From NCBI GenBank assembly GCA_902526085.1, contig CABZJN010000013.1, positions 1 through 34,634 on the forward strand: a stretch of DNA of 34,634 nt, written 5' to 3'. Both the position numbers and the translations under genes were made by a program. A model generated the notes under the pieces. It did no database searches. It was not told the DNA's origin and saw only the letters and a program-made list of their open reading frames with translations. How positions within the stretch are numbered: the stretch's first letter is position 1; the number at the start of each line of letters is the position of its first letter. Origin of the DNA: an uncultured Pelagibacteraceae bacterium. GTDB taxonomy: Bacteria; Pseudomonadota; Alphaproteobacteria; Pelagibacterales; Pelagibacteraceae. Shown one piece after another: positions 1 to 9,566 of this stretch.

Positions 1-3
1 CGG

Positions 4-16
4 CGCCTTGTCGTCA
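4..16 (+). repeat. TTGTCGTCA-type motif, copy 1
   Basis: The 13 bases cgccttgtcgtca recur exactly at 2842-2854, just after tRNA-Ser remnant 1. Over 16 bases (1-16 against 2839-2854) only one position differs. In both places the motif lies a few bases before the first gene of a module. The likely reading is the right-arm site of an attachment region whose tRNA core lies just left of the window. Confidence 0.5.
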
Positions 17-27
17 ATAATAAATAA

Positions 28-225
28 ATGAGTTGGCAAAATAAAATATCGGTTGGTTTATTTAGAATAGCAATAATTATTAGTTTTTTAACAGGTTTAA
101 TTGCACTCTTATTATTTTATCAAACTGGATTATTTAATGCGATTTTAGCTTCAGCAATCACTTTTGGAATAACTTTTGGTATAGTTGCTTTACTAAATTG
201 GATAATAAGAGGCTTTATCGGTTAA
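28..225 (+). CDS. Small two-helix membrane protein, unknown function
   Basis: This 65-aa protein has two hydrophobic stretches (about residues 10-32 and 37-60) separated by a short polar turn, so it is probably a small inner-membrane hairpin protein. I do not recognise a family. It is the first gene of island module A, and its stop codon overlaps the start of the next gene (TAATG), which suggests translational coupling. No clear Shine-Dalgarno sequence precedes the ATG; the upstream bases are simply AT-rich and follow the repeated TTGTCGTCA motif. A membrane partner for the downstream soluble and exported proteins is possible but is inference. Confidence 0.6.
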   Translation: MSWQNKISVGLFRIAIIISFLTGLIALLLFYQTGLFNAILASAITFGITFGIVALLNWIIRGFIG

Positions 226-902
226 TGATTAAAAAAGAAGAAATCTATGAAATTTGTAAAAATACTATTAATAAATTTAAAAAAATAGATAATGATAAAT
301 TAAAAGAGCTAGACCCTTTATATTCTTGGATACAAACAGACCCAGATAAAGTAAAAGCTAAAGAAATAATAAATCAAGTTAAAAGTCTTTCCCTTTTAGT
401 TTTAAATGAAAAAAGTATTAAAGGTCAAAAAATCAAAATGAAAACAATTGTTTTTAATTCAATATTAACTGTTACAGCTCTAGTGCCTATAATAATGATG
501 CCTGATCCTGAAAACAATGAAAATATAATTTATTTGCCGAATGACTTATCTGATAATCTTAAAGTTAACTATACTAAGTGGTTAATTGAAAATGATAAGT
601 TAATCAAAGAAATAAATATTAGCACAGAAAAAAATTTTAAAAATGCTGCGATAATCCTACAAAATTATTGTGTATGGAAAACTATTTACTGGATATTTCA
701 GAAGTGCTTAATAAAAATTGGAGTTACTAACATCACAGAAAGATCAGAGTTTTTGCTTAGAGATAGTAATCTTCACTATCTTAAAATTATACCTTTGATA
801 GACAAAAACGGTATATTAGATGAAACATTACTTGATGAAGAATATAAAGCTAAACATTTGAAAAAATCTCTTGAAGATCACAAATTTATTTTCGAGGATT
901 AA
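225..902 (+). CDS. Unknown island protein, 225 aa
   Basis: I do not recognise a family. An upstream in-frame TTG exists at 198, but the ATG at 225 overlaps the TAA of the preceding membrane-protein gene by one base (TAATG), with a weak aagagg just upstream, so I chose 225. The N-terminal third is charged and lysine-rich with no signal peptide. A more hydrophobic stretch around residues 80-95 (runs of L/V/I then IIMMPDP) could be a single membrane-associated segment or a buried strand. The C-terminus is acidic and charged. Cysteines and tryptophans are scattered with no metal-site pattern. Being coupled to a membrane protein and followed 4 bp later by a 57-aa ORF, it is probably the central component of a four-gene module. 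Confidence 0.65.
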   Translation: MIKKEEIYEICKNTINKFKKIDNDKLKELDPLYSWIQTDPDKVKAKEIINQVKSLSLLVLNEKSIKGQKIKMKTIVFNSILTVTALVPIIMMPDPENNENIIYLPNDLSDNLKVNYTKWLIENDKLIKEINISTEKNFKNAAIILQNYCVWKTIYWIFQKCLIKIGVTNITERSEFLLRDSNLHYLKIIPLIDKNGILDETLLDEEYKAKHLKKSLEDHKFIFED

Positions 903-906
903 TATT

Positions 907-1080
907 ATGACTTTAATTGAAAAACACTTTAAAAAAAAACCAACAGAAAAACAACTTTACAGTTTTATTGCTGAATTAATTCTTAGTAATAAAGGAAATT
1001 ATAAAACAGAAGTAATTTACGATAGGGAGAAATTTCCAAGATATCTTCAGTTTAGAATTTATGACGAAAAAATTTCTTAA
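907..1080 (+). CDS. Small unknown island protein, 57 aa
   Basis: This short charged protein begins MTLIEKHFKK and ends YDEKIS. A longer in-frame start (TTG at 871) would overlap the preceding gene by 32 bp; the ATG at 907, 4 bp after the previous stop, is the economical choice. It has no signal peptide or membrane segment, and the sequence looks like one compact alpha/beta unit. It sits between an unknown 225-aa protein and the Sel1/protease gene, whose ATG follows its stop by 3 bp, so it is read as part of the same transcript. Function unknown; small size lowers certainty that it is translated, but the tight packing supports it. Confidence 0.55.
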   Translation: MTLIEKHFKKKPTEKQLYSFIAELILSNKGNYKTEVIYDREKFPRYLQFRIYDEKIS

Positions 1081-1083
1081 CGA

Positions 1084-2580
1084 ATGAATAAAATTATAAT
1101 AACGTTTATCCTGAGTTCTTTCTTTGGATTAAACGTATTATCTGACGAGGTTTTCTTAAAAACTCTAAAAAATGCTGAATTAGGCGATCCCATATCACAG
1201 AATAATGTAGGACACATGTATGATAACGGTATAGGAACTGAAAAAAATATTCAAAAAGCATTCGAATGGTATGTAAAGGCTAGTGACCAAAATCAAGTTA
1301 ATGCAATGACCTCGAAAGCATCTTTCTATTTAGATGGTGAAATTGTCGATCAAAATTACTCAACTGCGTTCAAAATTTATAAAAAAGCAGCAAACTTAAA
1401 ATATGAGGAATCTGCTTTTTTTAAAATGGCTAAAAAAGAAAATCAAGATTATCAAACTTTGTTTTTGCAAAACCAATCAAGAGCAATTTACGCTCTAGGA
1501 CTTATGTATGAAAAAGGACAAGCGACTAATATAGATTATTCTGAAGCAAAAAAGCTTTATGTTCAAGCAGACTCGAATGGTCATGAATTATCAAAAATAA
1601 GACATGACGCCCTAAATGGAGATCCTGGGTATGCATTATACTTAGCTAAAAACTATTTAGATGGTTCATTAATAGAAATTGGTATACCTATAGATTATGA
1701 GGAAGCAGCTTTTTGGTTTAAGATTTCCGAGTATTTAGGTTTCGGCGAACCTGAGAGTTTCGACAAAGCTTTAAAATTAATTTCTGAAATAGAATTTAAT
1801 AAAGCTTCAAAGAGATTTGAAGCATGGAAAGCTAATATGGGATTTGAGCATGACAAAGAAACATTACAAGATATTAGTAAACATTTTATTAATCATTATG
1901 GAACAGGTTTTTATATAAGTGATGAAATATTGATTAGTAATAAACATGTACTTTTAATCAATGAAGATGAAGAGAAACAGTGTTCTAAATTACTCGCTTA
2001 CAACCCATATAACTCAAAATTTGAAAACCTTGAATATATCAAATTTAGATCCTTACCTAAAATTGAAGATGTAAAATTTGTGAAATCTTCAAAAAAAACG
2101 GAAAATTATATAAGCATTTCTAATGAAGAAATTTTACCAGCTGAAGAAATTTATGTTGTTGGATTTCCTGCAGGTAGAGAAACAACAAACTACCCGCGGG
2201 TTTCTAAAGGAATTGTTAACTCAGATATTGGACTTTTAAACAATGTAGATCAATTTATATTTGATGCGTTTTCAGAAGGTGGAAGTAGTGGAAGTCCTAT
2301 TTTAAATAGTAATGGAGAACTTTTAGGTGTTCTTTGGGGAGGTGGTACTGAAAATGTTGAACTATCTACTGAAGAAATAAAACAAATTCAAAGAACAAAT
2401 GAAGGTTTTGGAATTAAATCAGATTATTTAGTTAAACTTTTAGAATATAATAATATTAATTTTCCAAATCGACAAAAAAAAATCACTGGCAATGTTAGTC
2501 AAAAAATAAGAGACAAAATGAAAGCTGTTAGATTAATTGAATGTTACGACAAATTCGATCAAGCTACTACAGGTAATTAA
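1084..2580 (+). CDS. Exported Sel1-repeat protein with trypsin-like serine protease domain
   Basis: This 498-aa protein starts with a signal peptide (about residues 1-20, hydrophobic core IIITFILSSFFGL), so it acts in the periplasm or outside. Residues about 30-220 contain degenerate Sel1/TPR-like repeats of the type A..G...A...LG.MY..G.....D...A..WY.KA (for example 38-66, 133-164 and 183-218). Residues about 270-450 form a chymotrypsin/HtrA-like fold with the full catalytic set: His288 in SNKHVL, a plausible Asp329 in IEDVKF, and Ser402 in EGGSSGSP, followed by GELLGVLWGG. No PDZ domain is seen. Sel1 repeats usually bind proteins, so a substrate- or partner-guided protease is a fair inference. 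It is the last gene of island module A, 3 bp after the 57-aa gene. The biological target is unknown. Confidence 0.8.
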   Translation: MNKIIITFILSSFFGLNVLSDEVFLKTLKNAELGDPISQNNVGHMYDNGIGTEKNIQKAFEWYVKASDQNQVNAMTSKASFYLDGEIVDQNYSTAFKIYKKAANLKYEESAFFKMAKKENQDYQTLFLQNQSRAIYALGLMYEKGQATNIDYSEAKKLYVQADSNGHELSKIRHDALNGDPGYALYLAKNYLDGSLIEIGIPIDYEEAAFWFKISEYLGFGEPESFDKALKLISEIEFNKASKRFEAWKANMGFEHDKETLQDISKHFINHYGTGFYISDEILISNKHVLLINEDEEKQCSKLLAYNPYNSKFENLEYIKFRSLPKIEDVKFVKSSKKTENYISISNEEILPAEEIYVVGFPAGRETTNYPRVSKGIVNSDIGLLNNVDQFIFDAFSEGGSSGSPILNSNGELLGVLWGGGTENVELSTEEIKQIQRTNEGFGIKSDYLVKLLEYNNINFPNRQKKITGNVSQKIRDKMKAVRLIECYDKFDQATTGN

Positions 2581-2643
2581 AAAATTATCAAATTTTAAAT
2601 CAAGAATTAACCGTCTATATAGTAAATATTTTTTGACTGTACG

Positions 2644-2653
2644 TGGTCGTCAC
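2644..2653 (+). repeat. TTGTCGTCA-type motif, variant, left of tRNA-Ser remnant 1
   Basis: tggtcgtcac differs from the other copies at one base. Its TGGTCGTCA core ends 65 bases before the 76-bp tRNA repeat; the matching copy before remnant 2 ends 66 bases before that repeat. The sequence between motif and core is also alignable between the two sites, so this looks like a left attachment arm. Confidence 0.5.
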
Positions 2654-2709
2654 TAGCTTCAAATTTTAAAAATTAAAAAAAAATAAGATAGAATTATCAA
2701 TATTTCTAA

Positions 2710-2790
2710 GCCGAGTGGTTGAAGGCGCACGCTTGGAAAGCGTGTATAGGGGAAACTCTATCATGGGTTCGAATCCCATTCTCTCCGCCA
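2710..2790 (+). pseudogene. tRNA-Ser(GGA) 3' remnant 1 (attachment-site scar)
   Basis: The sequence from GCCGAGTGG to the terminal CCA matches a bacterial tRNA-Ser: D-arm, anticodon arm CACGC-TTGGAAA-GCGTG with anticodon GGA, long variable arm, T-arm ATGGG-TTCGAAT-CCCAT and the 3' acceptor strand TCTCTCC-G-CCA. The matching 5' acceptor strand (it should read about GGAGAGA) is absent; the bases there, tatttct, cannot pair. It is therefore not a working tRNA gene as read. Bases 2717-2792 recur exactly at 4193-4268. This is the usual trace of an integrative element using the 3' end of the tRNA gene; the intact tRNA-Ser must be elsewhere, most likely upstream. A lenient tRNA caller might still report it as a tRNA. 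Confidence 0.75.
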
Positions 2791-2834
2791 TTTTTAAGGG
2801 TTTTAAATAATTAAAATTAACGTTAAGATATTCT

Positions 2835-2855
2835 TTGTCGTCGCCTTGTCGTCAC
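2835..2855 (+). repeat. Double TTGTCGTC motif right of tRNA-Ser remnant 1
   Basis: Two copies lie in tandem, ttgtcgtcg (2835-2843) and ttgtcgtcac (2846-2855), 11 bases apart, which puts them about one helical turn apart on the same face of the DNA. They begin 45 bases after the CCA of remnant 1 and end 6 bases before the ATG of the next gene. Tandem direct motifs flanking a tRNA core resemble integrase arm-type sites. GC-rich motifs of this kind stand out in this AT-rich background. Confidence 0.5.
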
Positions 2856-2860
2856 AAAAT

Positions 2861-3505
2861 ATGAAAAATTTTATAATTACGTGTCTATTCTACCTAAGTT
2901 TTTCTGCAGTCTTAGCTGATAGTTTGAAAGTATTACAATTTGAAGGAGTAGAAAGTGCAAAATCAACCAGTAAATTAGATTTTTCAAATTCAGTATCTCT
3001 CAACGATGCTCTTGTTGATCTAAGAAAGTTAGAAGGATTAGATGAAGATGATGGATATTTTCTTAACGTTTTAATGCATAATTTAAAAGATGTAAAAATA
3101 GTATCATCAAAAGAATTTAAAAAGATATTGCAATATAAAAGACAAAAATCTGAAAATATCAAAGGTGTTAAACTTATCTGTGGAGATGACCCTTTTTTTG
3201 ATGAACATACTGATTCAGTATTAATCGGATTGGAATTTCAAAGTTTAACAGACTTTATTGGTTTTGGTTTTGAGAATGACATTTGGTATGATTTTTTAGG
3301 AACCTACAAAAGAACATCTAGAGATATTGAATTAGATTATTTAATCCTAAATAATAATGAAAGAGACTCAATAGAAATAAGTAGAGAAACTTTACAAATT
3401 GGAATGGGTCAACAATGTGCAATTTTAAATCCTGCAATTGACATGAAAAAAATTATTAAGAGTACATATCTTAATATATTAGAAAAAAGTACGAATAAGC
3501 TTTAA
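2861..3505 (+). CDS. Exported protein of unknown function, 214 aa
   Basis: It begins with a clear signal peptide (MKNFIITCLFYLSFSAVLA, then D), so it is exported. A TTG 15 bases upstream (2846) is in frame but lies inside the repeated attachment motif and would add a polar extension before the signal peptide, so the ATG at 2861 is preferred. I do not recognise a family. The mature part is acidic and mixed alpha/beta, with two cysteines (in KLICGDD and GQQCAIL) that could form a disulfide in the periplasm. It is the first gene of island module B, 70 bp upstream of another exported unknown; the two may work together, which is inference from position only. Confidence 0.65.
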   Translation: MKNFIITCLFYLSFSAVLADSLKVLQFEGVESAKSTSKLDFSNSVSLNDALVDLRKLEGLDEDDGYFLNVLMHNLKDVKIVSSKEFKKILQYKRQKSENIKGVKLICGDDPFFDEHTDSVLIGLEFQSLTDFIGFGFENDIWYDFLGTYKRTSRDIELDYLILNNNERDSIEISRETLQIGMGQQCAILNPAIDMKKIIKSTYLNILEKSTNKL

Positions 3506-3575
3506 ATTTATAAGAAATCTTAATTAAAACAAAATTTGATCTAAAAAGTAACAACTAATTATGCTCTAAGGAATA

Positions 3576-4190
3576 GTGCGTTTAGTATTTTTAATATTTT
3601 TTATTTTATCATTAATAACCCCATATACTTATGCAAATATTACTACTTTTAAATGTAAACCAATATTTGCAAGTGTTAAGTTAGATAATGGAAAATATTA
3701 TTCTGAAACAATAGATGATGAAACTACTCCGTTTATTAATGCTTTACCAATATCTTATTATTTTTTTGATACAAATGGTCTTTTTTATAAAAATAATAAT
3801 AAACGAAAGTTTGAACAACTTATTTCTTCCAAAGCTTTTTCTATTTTAGAAATAGACAGTAAAGGAAAAAATGCTTTTTCAGATATATGGAAAACTTTTC
3901 TAGAGTGGGATAAACTATTGAAATTAGATAACTTCAAAACATTTGTATATCCTTACAAATCATATGATGAAAATGGCAATTCAAAACTTTCTATGAAGCG
4001 TATAAGTATCCATCCTAAAAATAGTAAGACAGCTGAAATAACTGTGCCAATAACTGAGGATAGAAAATCTTATTTTGTTGAAAAGTCATGTGAAAAAGAA
4101 AAAGTAATTGACTCCATCTTGTCGTCACCAGACTCAAATATTGAAAATCTTTCCAAAAATAATATAGTAAACTCAATATTTTTAGGTTAG
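3576..4190 (+). CDS. Exported protein of unknown function, 204 aa, ending at the attachment site
   Basis: It starts with GTG; an aagga (3568-3572) lies only 3 bases upstream, a short but usable spacing. The N-terminus is a signal peptide (hydrophobic LVFLIFFILSLI, then TYAN). Two cysteines (in FKCKP and KSCEKE) could pair in the periplasm. The mature protein is rich in K, S, N and aromatic residues; I recognise no family. Its last codons run through a copy of the TTGTCGTCA motif and its TAG stop falls 2 bases before the 76-bp tRNA-Ser repeat, so the C-terminal 25 or so residues are encoded by attachment-arm DNA. That suggests the reading frame was either fused into, or evolved around, the integration end. 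Confidence 0.6.
   Translation: MRLVFLIFFILSLITPYTYANITTFKCKPIFASVKLDNGKYYSETIDDETTPFINALPISYYFFDTNGLFYKNNNKRKFEQLISSKAFSILEIDSKGKNAFSDIWKTFLEWDKLLKLDNFKTFVYPYKSYDENGNSKLSMKRISIHPKNSKTAEITVPITEDRKSYFVEKSCEKEKVIDSILSSPDSNIENLSKNNIVNSIFLG
4119..4128 (+). repeat. TTGTCGTCA-type motif left of tRNA-Ser remnant 2
   Basis: ttgtcgtcac here is identical to 2846-2855. The TTGTCGTCA core ends 66 bases before the second 76-bp tRNA repeat, matching the 65-base spacing at the first. It lies inside the 3' end of the preceding exported-protein gene. Confidence 0.5.
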
Positions 4191-4192
4191 TC

Positions 4193-4266
4193 GGTTGAAG
4201 GCGCACGCTTGGAAAGCGTGTATAGGGGAAACTCTATCATGGGTTCGAATCCCATTCTCTCCGCCA
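4193..4266 (+). pseudogene. tRNA-Ser(GGA) 3' remnant 2 (island/chromosome junction)
   Basis: This is the second copy of the tRNA-Ser 3' portion, from within the D-arm (GGTTGAAGGC) through the GGA anticodon arm, variable arm, T-arm and CCA. It is identical over 76 bases to 2717-2792. It lacks the 5' acceptor strand and the start of the D-arm, which are replaced by the end of the upstream gene. Immediately right of it the chromosome becomes ordinary (gyrB), so this is probably the outermost attachment junction of the island. Confidence 0.75.
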
Positions 4267-4377
4267 TTAATTATCTATCTAAAAACTGCTTTTATTCGTT
4301 AAAAACTAAAAATAGAAAATTTTTCTAAAAAACCTAATATTATTGTTGATTTTACTTACTAATTTAACCCCAAAGTT

Positions 4378-4431
4378 ATGAGAGATTTTATTAAAAATTT
4401 TAAAAATGGTATAAGAGATCATTCCTTATAA
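4378..4431 (+). other. Possible 17-codon leader ORF ahead of gyrB
   Basis: An ATG at 4378 opens a 17-codon frame (begins MRDFIKNF, ends RDHSL) that stops 6 bases before the gyrB ATG. No good ribosome site precedes it. It could be a translationally coupled leader peptide, the worn-out end of an older gene, or chance in AT-rich sequence. Conservation upstream of gyrB in related genomes would decide. Confidence 0.2.
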
Positions 4432-6495
<2,064 letters not shown>

Positions 6496-6498
6496 TTA

Positions 6499-7776
6499 AT
6501 GGAGTTAAGCAGCAATTCCAAATCATCGCACCTAAACAAAATTACTTACGTCAATTTAAGATGGATAGGTGTAATAGGTCAATTTATAACTATAAATGCT
6601 GTCGCATTCTTATTTAAATTTGAATTTAATTTTTTACTAGCAAATATTATAGTTTTTATAGGTGCTTTAAGTAATATTTACTTATTTTATTTTTTTAAAA
6701 AAAATCAATTACAAGAAAAAATATCTTTAACTTTTCTCACTCTTGATATTATACAACTAAGTTTTTTGCTTTATTTAACTGGTGGTACTATAAATCCATT
6801 CTCAATATTCCTGATTATTCCAAGTATATTTGCATCAAATAGCTTAAGTATTAGAACAAATATTTTATTAATAATTTTGACAATCACTTCAATTATTTTA
6901 CTTACTTTCTATCATCAAGAATTACCTTCACCATTAAATGAATATATTTTTAGTAATTACTATTATTATTCAGTCCCTTTAGCTTTAATTATTGCACTTA
7001 TTTTTCTGAGTTTTTTTGCGTTAACATTTGGAAATGAGTCAAAAGTTAGAAAAGATGCATTAGATAAAATTCAGGAAGTTATTTCTAAAGAGAATGAATT
7101 AGTATCCTTAGGTGGGCAAGCAGCAGCAGCAGCTCACTCTTTAGGAACTCCACTTTCTACAATTAAAATTATTTCTCAAGATTTGTATAATAATTTTAAA
7201 AATAATAATGATCTAAAAAAAGATATTGAATTGCTAATTAGTCAAGTAGATAGATGTAATGAAATATTAAAAAGATTGTCTTTAAATCCTGCAGTTGAAG
7301 ATGACTTTATAGATAAGGATATTACTCTGCATAACTATGTGAAAGAAATTGTGAATTCTTTCAGTGAAATATCAGATAAAAATTTTATCGTCAATATTGA
7401 GCAGAATTATAATTCTTTTGAAATTTCAAAATTAATTGAAGTTGTTTATGGTATAAGAAATTTTATTGGAAATGCAAATAAGTTTGCAAAAAAAAATATT
7501 TATATTTCAATAACGAGTGACAGTGAAAACTCTTCGATATCCATCGAAGATGATGGTTCAGGATTTCCTAAAGATATATTAACCAAAATTGGAGATCCAT
7601 ATATAAAATCATTGCAATCTAAAAATAAATCAAGAGCAGGATTGGGCCTAGGAATATTTATAGGTAAAACTTTATTAGAAAAAAATAAAGCAAAACTTTT
7701 AATCAGGAATTCAGAGACCAGAGGTGGTGCTGAAATTAAAATAGAGTGGTCTAATAAAGATTTAAAGAGTCTTTAG
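6499..7776 (+). CDS. regB: RegB/PrrB/ActS-type redox sensor histidine kinase
   Basis: This 425-aa membrane kinase should autophosphorylate in response to the respiratory redox state and pass phosphate to a RegA/PrrA-type regulator. Six hydrophobic segments fill residues about 20-178. Signatures seen: the quinone-site heptapeptide GGTINPF (95-101, family GGxxNPF), the H-box [14 protein letters not shown] with His213, the redox cysteine Cys253 in QVDRCNEIL, an N-box around [13 protein letters not shown] (319-331), DDGSGFP (351-357) and GLGLGIFIG (381-389). The residue after the phospho-His is Ser where an acidic residue (HELGTPL) is usual, which is odd. No response regulator lies nearby. Its end overlaps the convergent cobT stop by 4 bp, leaving no room for a terminator. 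gyrB ends 3 bp upstream, so the two may be co-transcribed. Confidence 0.88.
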   Translation: MELSSNSKSSHLNKITYVNLRWIGVIGQFITINAVAFLFKFEFNFLLANIIVFIGALSNIYLFYFFKKNQLQEKISLTFLTLDIIQLSFLLYLTGGTINPFSIFLIIPSIFASNSLSIRTNILLIILTITSIILLTFYHQELPSPLNEYIFSNYYYYSVPLALIIALIFLSFFALTFGNESKVRKDALDKIQEVISKENELVSLGGQAAAAAHSLGTPLSTIKIISQDLYNNFKNNNDLKKDIELLISQVDRCNEILKRLSLNPAVEDDFIDKDITLHNYVKEIVNSFSEISDKNFIVNIEQNYNSFEISKLIEVVYGIRNFIGNANKFAKKNIYISITSDSENSSISIEDDGSGFPKDILTKIGDPYIKSLQSKNKSRAGLGLGIFIGKTLLEKNKAKLLIRNSETRGGAEIKIEWSNKDLKSL

Positions 7777-9566
7777 TGAAGCTTTTTATTTTCAAATAAT
7801 CCACTTAATTGATCAATCATAACATCACCCAGTTCTTGTACATCGGAAATTTTGATAGCCTTTTTGTAATATCTTGATACATCATGACCAATTCCTATAG
7901 CTAGTATTTCCACTTCACTTTTATTTTCAATAAATTTAACAATTTTTTTTAAATTTTTTTCTAAAAAATCTCCTGAATTTACAGATAATGTTGAATCATC
8001 GACTGGTGCTCCATCTGAAATAACCATAAGGATTTTTCTTTCTTCTTTTCTTTTTTTTAATCTATTAAATGCCCACGTTATAGCTTCACCATCTATATTT
8101 TCTTTTAATAATCCCTCTTTTAGCATCAATCCTAAATTCTTTTTTGATTGTCTCCAATGAGAGTCCGCACCTTTATAAATTATATGTCTTAAATCATTAA
8201 GTCTTCCAGGATTTTTCGTTTTACCTAATCTATTCCACTCTTGGCGACTTTTACCACCTTTCCAATTTTTCGTCGTAAAACCAAGTATTTCAACTTTAAC
8301 TGAGCATCTTTCTAAGGTTCTGGATAAAATATCAGCACATATTGCAGCTATTGTAATTGGTCTACCTCTCATTGACCCAGAGTTATCAATTAAAAGTGTC
8401 ACAATTGTATCTTTAAAGTCTAAGTCTTTTTCTTTTTTAAATGATAAGGAATTATATGGATCAATGATAATCCTAGGTAATTTTGAACTATCTAACAATC
8501 CCTCTTCTAGATCAAATTCCCATGATCGATTTTGTTTTGCCATTAATTGTCTTTGTAATTTATTTGCTAACTTAGTAATTAAATCTTGAAAACTTGTAAG
8601 TTGTTGGTCTAAATTTTTTCTCAGTTTTTGAATTTCCTCAGCTGTATCAAGACTTTCTGCTTTTGCAACTTCATCAAATTCAGTAGTAAATATTTTGTAT
8701 TCTTTATCGCTTACACTTAAATTTTTTTTTTGTATAACATGTTCTGAAACGTCATCCTCGTTATTTTCACTACCAAGCTGATCTTCTAGTCTAAACTCAT
8801 TTACGTCATCCTCGCTATCCATTCCTTGGCTTATGTTTTCATCTTCGCTTTTTTTGCTAGAGTCATTATTCTCATTGTCTTCATTGTTGTTTGAATTATT
8901 TTGATCTTGCGTATCATCATTTTCATCATTTTCTTTTTCAGTTGTGTCATCACTTTCAAATATATCCATACTTTCTAAAATTTCAGAAAACTTAGCATTA
9001 TACACTTCTTGATTTTCCAGATTTTGTTTTAAAAATTCAAAATGTTTATCTATTGACTTATTAAAATCTTTCTCCCAAAATTTAAGAATTTCTTTATTTT
9101 CTGGATATAATTCGACATTAAAAAATTTGTTTGTCATATAAATTTCAAAAGCATCAACAATATTTGTATCTTCTTTTTTTGTTATTTTTTCTTGCTTAAG
9201 ATGTTGAAGTCTATTTTTATAATTTTCTCTAAAATTTTTGGAAATTCCTTTTAGCATCTCTGAACCAAGTAGTTCATATCTCACCTTTTCTGCTAGCTGG
9301 TAGAGTGTTCTGCAAGAGAGATTTTGTGGATTGTTTTTATCCAATAATTTTCTGTTTGAAAATCTTCTTTTTAAAGCTTCAGAGTCTGTTTCAGCCCTTA
9401 GTTTTTTAAATTGATTTTTATCATTAATATTGTCAATTTCCCCAATATCATAAACTTTTTCGTCATTTTTTTTATTTTTGACAACCTTATAGTCATCTGA
9501 AATTACTCTGTAAGTTGATTGAAGGGCTTGTTTGAATTTTTCTTTAATACTATCTTCTTTGTTCAT
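7773..9566 (-). CDS. cobT: CobT-like protein (VWA/MIDAS partner of the CobS AAA+ ATPase)
   Basis: In aerobic cobalamin synthesis CobT pairs with CobS to drive cobalt insertion by CobN. This 597-aa protein shows the family layout: an N-terminal helical part, a strongly acidic N/D/E/S-rich linker (about 203-275), then a C-terminal von Willebrand A domain with the metal-site motif DNSGSMRGR (about 394-402) and ISDGAP later. The first ATG (9566) overlaps the cobS stop as TGATG; an in-frame TTG lies 3 bases upstream but is not needed. No cobN or other cobalamin gene is in the window, and SAR11 relatives are generally thought not to make cobalamin de novo, so the true client of this CobS/CobT motor may be something else. 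Family assignment is strong; the metabolic role is uncertain. Confidence 0.88.
   Translation of the reverse strand: MNKEDSIKEKFKQALQSTYRVISDDYKVVKNKKNDEKVYDIGEIDNINDKNQFKKLRAETDSEALKRRFSNRKLLDKNNPQNLSCRTLYQLAEKVRYELLGSEMLKGISKNFRENYKNRLQHLKQEKITKKEDTNIVDAFEIYMTNKFFNVELYPENKEILKFWEKDFNKSIDKHFEFLKQNLENQEVYNAKFSEILESMDIFESDDTTEKENDENDDTQDQNNSNNNEDNENNDSSKKSEDENISQGMDSEDDVNEFRLEDQLGSENNEDDVSEHVIQKKNLSVSDKEYKIFTTEFDEVAKAESLDTAEEIQKLRKNLDQQLTSFQDLITKLANKLQRQLMAKQNRSWEFDLEEGLLDSSKLPRIIIDPYNSLSFKKEKDLDFKDTIVTLLIDNSGSMRGRPITIAAICADILSRTLERCSVKVEILGFTTKNWKGGKSRQEWNRLGKTKNPGRLNDLRHIIYKGADSHWRQSKKNLGLMLKEGLLKENIDGEAITWAFNRLKKRKEERKILMVISDGAPVDDSTLSVNSGDFLEKNLKKIVKFIENKSEVEILAIGIGHDVSRYYKKAIKISDVQELGDVMIDQLSGLFENKKLH

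Larger units (their letters stand above)
1..4268. mobile_element. Tandem tRNA-Ser-associated integrated modules (left part of an island)
   Basis: The segment ends at a 3' tRNA-Ser remnant (4193-4266) and contains a second one (2710-2790) in the same orientation, which divides it into module A (1-2790) and module B (2791-4268). Two identical 76-bp direct repeats (2717-2792 and 4193-4268) are what site-specific integration into the 3' end of a tRNA gene leaves. All six genes here lack a recognised core function, while everything after gyrB is housekeeping. No integrase or transposase is visible, so the modules are either integrase-less cargo or remnants, or the recombinase gene lies upstream of base 1. 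Seen: repeats and cargo. Inferred: integration history. Confidence 0.65.

Noticed and set aside
2710..2790. A functional tRNA-Ser gene
   Set aside because: The 5' acceptor strand needed to pair with TCTCTCC is absent; upstream bases tatttct cannot pair at any position. The same holds for 4193-4266.
2890..3162. Minus-strand and other-frame ORFs inside recognised genes, such as this 90-codon one
   Set aside because: They lie opposite genes with clear protein features, lack ribosome sites and show no recognisable family; low-stop antisense frames are expected here.
2846..3505. A TTG start at 2846 for the 214-aa exported protein
   Set aside because: It lies inside the repeated attachment motif and would put five extra residues before a clear signal peptide beginning at the ATG at 2861.
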